39,866 nt of DNA from Bacteroidota bacterium (lineage in GTDB: Bacteria > Bacteroidota > Ignavibacteria > Ignavibacteriales > Ignavibacteriaceae), in NCBI GenBank assembly GCA_021831685.1, contig JAKBMG010000105.1:1-39866 (forward strand), in the 5' to 3' direction. The number at the start of each line of letters is the position of its first letter. Position 1 is the stretch's first letter. The translations under genes were made by a program, and so were the position numbers. Shown here one piece after another: positions 36,676 to 39,866 of this stretch. The notes beneath the pieces are model-generated. The model worked only from the letters and a program-made list of their open reading frames with translations, had not been told where the DNA came from and made no database searches.

Positions 36676-37047
36676 TTAGTTTACACTAGTTAAGTATGTT
36701 TGAACCGTGCTAGCAAATTTGTTGAAGTTAAACGGTTTGGATATATAATACGATAAACCCTGCGAAAGGAAATATTGTTCGTCTCCTTTCATAGCGTATG
36801 CTGTAACGGCAATAATAGGAGCGTCTTTATATCCGTCTATCTTCCTTATTTCTTTGGTGGCTTTAATGCCGTTCATCCCGAAATTTAATTTTATATCCAT
36901 TAAAATTAATTCATACTTATTCTGCCGGGCTAAGTTAATTGCTTCTTCGCCGCAGTTAGTTATTCGGAGCTCGCAGGCATTCTTTAAAATATATTTAATA
37001 ATATTTTGGGTGGGTTCGTCGTCTTCAACAAGAAGTACTTTTTTCAT
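36676..37047 (-). CDS. Single-domain response regulator (CheY-like receiver)
   Basis: A 123-residue receiver domain without an output domain. The acidic pair is E8-D9-D10 in LLVEDDEPTQ, the phospho-acceptor is D51 in LILMDIKL, the switch Thr is T82 in PIIAVTAYAMKGDE, and the conserved Lys is K104 in YYISKPF. All key residues are present, so it should be phosphorylated by a histidine kinase. No kinase is in the window, so it is an orphan. It converges with the HTH gene. A decayed copy of a similar receiver lies just upstream. Confidence 0.9.
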   Translation of the reverse strand: MKKVLLVEDDEPTQNIIKYILKNACELRITNCGEEAINLARQNKYELILMDIKLNFGMNGIKATKEIRKIDGYKDAPIIAVTAYAMKGDEQYFLSQGLSYYISKPFNFNKFASTVQTYLTSVN

Positions 37048-37142
37048 GTTGTTTCTAAAATTATTAAATAACGATTTTTATATTGTAAATTTATAACATT
37101 TATCAATCACAAAACAACAAAAAACATTTCTATTTCAATAAC

Positions 37143-37310
37143 AACAGATATTTCTTAACAATAGTAGCCAAATATTTCCGCCCAAACAGTTTTGAAATGT
37201 AGCCTGTAAATCCTTGAGAAATGATTCTTCATTTATCGTCTTTCATTGGAATTGCAGTAACAGCAATTATTGGAATATTTTCATGTCCATTATTTTTCTA
37301 ATTTCTTTTA
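37143..37310 (-). pseudogene. Decayed receiver-domain (CheY-like) remnant
   Basis: Reading the minus strand from about 37310 gives LKEIRKIMDMK, then after a frameshift NIPIIAVTAIPMKDDK, a TGA stop, and RIISQGFTGYISKLFGRKYL. These pieces line up in order with KEIRKI, APIIAVTAYAMKGDE, FLSQGLSYYISKPFNFNKF of the intact receiver gene next to it. The phospho-acceptor half is missing. At least one frameshift and one stop make it non-functional. It is a broken paralogue, probably from a tandem pair or a lost multidomain kinase. Confidence 0.75.
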
Positions 37311-37600
37311 AGCCTCAGTTCAGTATTTTGCATCGTTTCTTTTGGAGTCTCCTGTTCAAAAAATAAAAATAATTCATCCGGTTGCACAAGAAATATTTTA
37401 TCTATATGAGTAGGATCTAATTTTTCGACAATTATTTTCCTTAACGTCTCGATTCGTTTTTTTTCAGGCACACACAGTAATATTTTCTGATATCCGGCTC
37501 GTAAACATTTGTCTATATTTTTTAGCTCGTGTTCATTATTTGTTGTTACCGAAATATCACATGCAATCTTTTCGCCGTTGCGCTCAAGCCCTACATCCAC
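37298..37600 (-). pseudogene. Orphan C-terminal domain, 5'-truncated gene remnant
   Basis: The frame from GTG at 37600 encodes 100 residues. The same frame is open further upstream to about 37657 (with NKDIGKISDGSDR) and has no proper start there, so the 5' part of a larger gene seems lost. The core VDVGLERNGEKIACDISVTT with a following HELKNIDKCLRAGYQKILLC looks like a small alpha/beta domain. The pattern Asp, then Asp in a beta strand, could belong to a restriction-endonuclease-like fold, and I recall similar C-terminal domains on large mobile-element ATPases. This is a weak family guess. Its end runs into the receiver remnant, and its upstream edge overlaps the pabBC stop. Confidence 0.45.
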
Positions 37601-37647
37601 CCTGTCCGATCCGTCGGAAATTTTTCCTATATCCTTATTCCCACACC

Positions 37648-39534
37648 CTAAATAATATCATCTTTACGTTCTAACTGATACTTCCTTTTTTTAGCGGAAG
37701 ACTTGATTTTAATTATATCTCCATCCTCTAAATAGACCTCATCAACCCCAACAGCTCCTCTCAAAGAATTAGTTAAAATAACTTCATCTGCCGATCTAAG
37801 ATCAGAAATCGTCAGTTTGCATTCATCAATATCCTTCACGTTTAGTTTGAAATACTCCCTGAACACTCCGGGCAAAATCCCGCAATCTATATGAGGTGTA
37901 AACCACTTTCCTCCTTTTCTTAAGAATATATTCGATATCGCTCCTTCGGTGATATATCCGTTTTCATTTAAGAAAAATACATCGAAGAATCCTTTCGAAT
38001 TATAATATTCAAACTCCGAATTATAAAGTTTGCGATTAGTCGTTTTAAAGTACCGGAACTTATCCGCAGTATCGATTTTTTTACCGGAAATTATTACTCG
38101 CACTTTTGATGGAATTGAATTAAAGACGCTTGTCTCTATTCTTATATCGCCGCCTTTGTTCAATGAATATTTTAACCTATAAATTAAACCGTCATCAAGT
38201 TTACTTACTGCTTCCTGAATTTTACTCCGGACTTTTTCTTCATCATAATTGAATAAGAAATGGTCAGCCGCATGTCTTAACCTATTCATATGCTGCTCAA
38301 ATAAAAGCACCTTTAGGTATTCCACCTTGCAGGTTTCAAATATTTCAAAATTGTTTTGAGGTTTCAAAAGGAAATTACCTTTCAAAAGGGTTTCTTTATA
38401 TTCTTCAACCGGAATACTGTCCCAAACAATTCCGCTTCCCAAGCCGATAACGCCGCATCCGGTATCCCGATCTATTTCAATTGTCCTTATTGATACATTA
38501 AAAACAGTCTTGTCTCCAAGTATCAAACCTATGCCGCCGGTATAAATTCCTCTTTTTTCCTTTTCTAATTCATTTATTATTTCCATCGTCCTTATTTTAG
38601 GCGCGCCTGTAATAGAGCCGCAGGGGAATAGACTTTTCAATACATCGCTTAAGCTGCAATCTTTCTTCAAAACTCCTTTAACTTCAGAAACCATTTGAAA
38701 CACAGATTCATACTTTTCAATTTCAAAAATATTTTCCGTAATTACACTTCCGTATTCGGAAATCTTCCCGATGTCATTTCTTAGCAAATCCACAATCATC
38801 GAATTTTCAGCACGATCCTTTTCGCTGCCCGCTAACAGTTCAAAATTGCGTCGGTCATCCTGTAAATTTTTGCCTCTTTTTATCGTACCTTTCATCGGCT
38901 TGGTGATAATATTTTTCTTTTTATCAATAGAGAAAAACAGCTCCGGTGAAAGCGATATAATTATTTTACTTCCGCAATTAATAATAGCCGTATATTTTGC
39001 CGATTGATTGAATATTAAGCTTTTGAAAAGCGCGGAATAATCACCGTTAAATTGAAATTTTCCTTTTACGGCATAGTTAACCTGGTAAGTATCTCCTTCT
39101 TCAATATATCCCTTAATTTTATTTATGTTCCGGACAAACTGATCTTCGGAAATATTTAATCTGAAATCGTTCAAAGAATAATCTAAACTGCCCAAGCTAA
39201 AATCAAGATTAATATCTTTAGAATTTATCTTTGTTACCCTGCTGAAAAGAACCGCTTTAAATATTTCTTCTTCGGTCCGGTAGAGCTTATTCAACTTATC
39301 TTCAAGTAAATAACTCGCCTCGTATGCAATTAAATTATATCCGATTAAACCGGAAGATAATTCTTTATCCATGATAGCTAGATTTTTTTCGAATTCTATT
39401 TTTGTTTTTGCCGAGAGTACTTTTGCCGGTTCCTCAAACAAATAAGAAAAAGAATCGTTATAAAACGAAGGAGTGTAAAAAAACGCGCTGTTTTCTTTAG
39501 ACAGGACTATATTAATAATTTCTTTAATATTCAT
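37648..39534 (-). CDS. pabBC: Bifunctional aminodeoxychorismate synthase component I / aminodeoxychorismate lyase
   Basis: It makes p-aminobenzoate for folate from chorismate. Residues about 1-375 form the PabB chorismate-binding domain with GDTYQVNYAV (147-156), SPELFFSIDKKKN, PMKGT (213-217, with the catalytic Lys), the AENSMIVDLLRNDIGKISEY block and CGSITGAPK (305-313). Residues about 385-628 form a PLP-dependent PabC lyase with FKTTNR (Lys497 expected to hold PLP) and ITEGAISNIF (528-537). The fused form is common in the FCB group. The ATG at 39534 is preferred over a TTG ten codons upstream. A PabA glutaminase partner is not in the window. An IS element begins close to its 5' end and may affect its promoter. 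Confidence 0.95.
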   Translation of the reverse strand: MNIKEIINIVLSKENSAFFYTPSFYNDSFSYLFEEPAKVLSAKTKIEFEKNLAIMDKELSSGLIGYNLIAYEASYLLEDKLNKLYRTEEEIFKAVLFSRVTKINSKDINLDFSLGSLDYSLNDFRLNISEDQFVRNINKIKGYIEEGDTYQVNYAVKGKFQFNGDYSALFKSLIFNQSAKYTAIINCGSKIIISLSPELFFSIDKKKNIITKPMKGTIKRGKNLQDDRRNFELLAGSEKDRAENSMIVDLLRNDIGKISEYGSVITENIFEIEKYESVFQMVSEVKGVLKKDCSLSDVLKSLFPCGSITGAPKIRTMEIINELEKEKRGIYTGGIGLILGDKTVFNVSIRTIEIDRDTGCGVIGLGSGIVWDSIPVEEYKETLLKGNFLLKPQNNFEIFETCKVEYLKVLLFEQHMNRLRHAADHFLFNYDEEKVRSKIQEAVSKLDDGLIYRLKYSLNKGGDIRIETSVFNSIPSKVRVIISGKKIDTADKFRYFKTTNRKLYNSEFEYYNSKGFFDVFFLNENGYITEGAISNIFLRKGGKWFTPHIDCGILPGVFREYFKLNVKDIDECKLTISDLRSADEVILTNSLRGAVGVDEVYLEDGDIIKIKSSAKKRKYQLERKDDII

Positions 39535-39628
39535 TTTAGAAGGACCATATAACGGTCTGCGCAAAGTTAATTAAAATTTTAATTTTTATTTCATAGAAAA
39601 TTACTTTATAGCACAAAATTACCCAATT

Positions 39629-39829
39629 TATAATGCGAAGTAATCATGGTACACTGAATAGGTTTTTAATGTTTGCTTACCTGACCAACGGTATGAAGGG
39701 GATATACATACAAACGATAGATATTATGTTTAAAATATAAATAAAAAGGCATCCTTTCTGTAAATTAGATAAAGTTGATTTTAATAAACAATCTAATTAA
39801 ATAAAATAAAAACAGTAAAGGATGCCTAA
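39629..39829 (+). ncRNA. Non-coding left end of an IS110-like element, candidate bridge RNA region
   Basis: About 200 nt of structured non-coding DNA precede the transposase start. It opens with a perfect -10 box TATAAT (39629-39634) with no good -35 upstream. In IS110-family elements the promoter is completed only when the ends join in the circular form. The GC-rich piece at about 39645-39705 can form GTTTG/CAAAC (39671-39675 with 39711-39715), and a nested stem-loop follows. Position and size fit the bridge RNA known from IS110-family elements (about 180 nt before the recombinase gene). This is inference; neither the element's outer boundary nor target-pairing loops can be fixed here. Confidence 0.4.
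39747..39827 (+). repeat. Long inverted repeat with nested hairpin covering the transposase ribosome binding site
   Basis: AGGCATCCTTTCTGT (39747-39761) pairs with ACAGTAAAGGATGCCT (39812-39827) in 15 bp with one bulged T. Inside, AATTAGAT (39763-39770) pairs with ATCTAATT (39791-39798). The right arm contains AAAGGA, the likely ribosome binding site of the gene starting at 39830. A transcript that enters from outside would therefore hide it. Confidence 0.8.
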
Positions 39830-39866
39830 ATGAAAAAGAAAAATAAAGAACTTGATTTTAGTAATC
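39830..39866 (+). CDS. Transposase N-terminus, probably IS110 family (cut by window edge)
   Basis: Only 12 codons are visible: MKKKNKELDFSN. In IS110-family transposases of Bacteroidetes-like bacteria a DF(S/T)-type segment commonly comes just before the first catalytic block (GIDVHK), which would lie outside the window. AAAGGA precedes the ATG at suitable spacing inside an inverted repeat. The family is a recollection-based guess from a very short sequence, but an insertion-sequence gene is likely given the flanking structure. Confidence 0.5.
   Translation, partial: MKKKNKELDFSN

Overview
The window is AT-rich chromosomal DNA from a bacterium of the Fibrobacteres-Chlorobi-Bacteroidetes (FCB) group, most likely an Ignavibacteria/Ignavibacteriales-type lineage (inference). 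The translation machinery proteins look Bacteroidetes/Chlorobi-like. However, many genes have clear Shine-Dalgarno (SD) sequences (AGGAG/GGAGG), and the best promoter has a TTGACA-17-TATATT layout. Neither is typical of true Bacteroidetes.

Layout. (1) 1-3562, all minus strand: a phosphopentomutase gene (deoB) cut by the window edge, a membrane-anchored two-GAF protein with a degenerate GGDEF domain, and the ribosome-assembly GTPase gene engB. (2) 3566-34852, all minus strand: one uninterrupted translation/transcription cluster. In transcription order it runs tRNA-Tyr, tRNA-Gly, tRNA-Thr, rpmG, tRNA-Trp, secE, nusG, rplK, rplA, rplJ, rplL, rpoB, rpoC | rpsL, rpsG, fusA, tuf | rpsJ-rplC-rplD-rplW-rplB-rpsS-rplV-rpsC-rplP-rpmC-rpsQ (S10) | rplN-rplX-rplE-rpsN-rpsH-rplF-rplR-[tRNA-Gln]-rpsE-rpmD-rplO-secY-map-infA-rpmJ (spc) | rpsM-rpsK-rpsD-rpoA-rplQ (alpha). 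Stem-loops lie after rplL, rpoC, tuf and rplQ, and a near-consensus promoter precedes rpsL, so it is probably several coupled transcription units. (3) 34853-35683: about 830 bp without a gene but rich in short inverted and direct repeats. (4) 35684-37657: an accessory, decaying region with a comM 3' fragment, a double-HTH regulator reading away from its broken end, an intact CheY-like receiver gene, a decayed receiver paralogue and an orphan C-terminal domain. (5) 37648-39534: a bifunctional PabBC gene for p-aminobenzoate synthesis. (6) 39565-39866: the left end of an insertion sequence, probably IS110 family, with the first 12 codons of its transposase at the window edge.

The core genes supply ribosomal proteins, RNA polymerase subunits alpha, beta and beta', elongation factors, IF-1, Met aminopeptidase and SecYE. 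Together they make and mature proteins and insert them in the membrane. The most unusual points in the core are frequent TTG/GTG starts in essential highly expressed genes, a tRNA-Gln gene inside the spc operon, and an engB start codon that abuts a terminator. The most unusual accessory points are the IS110-like left end, with a lone -10 box and nested stem-loops, and the comM/HTH junction.
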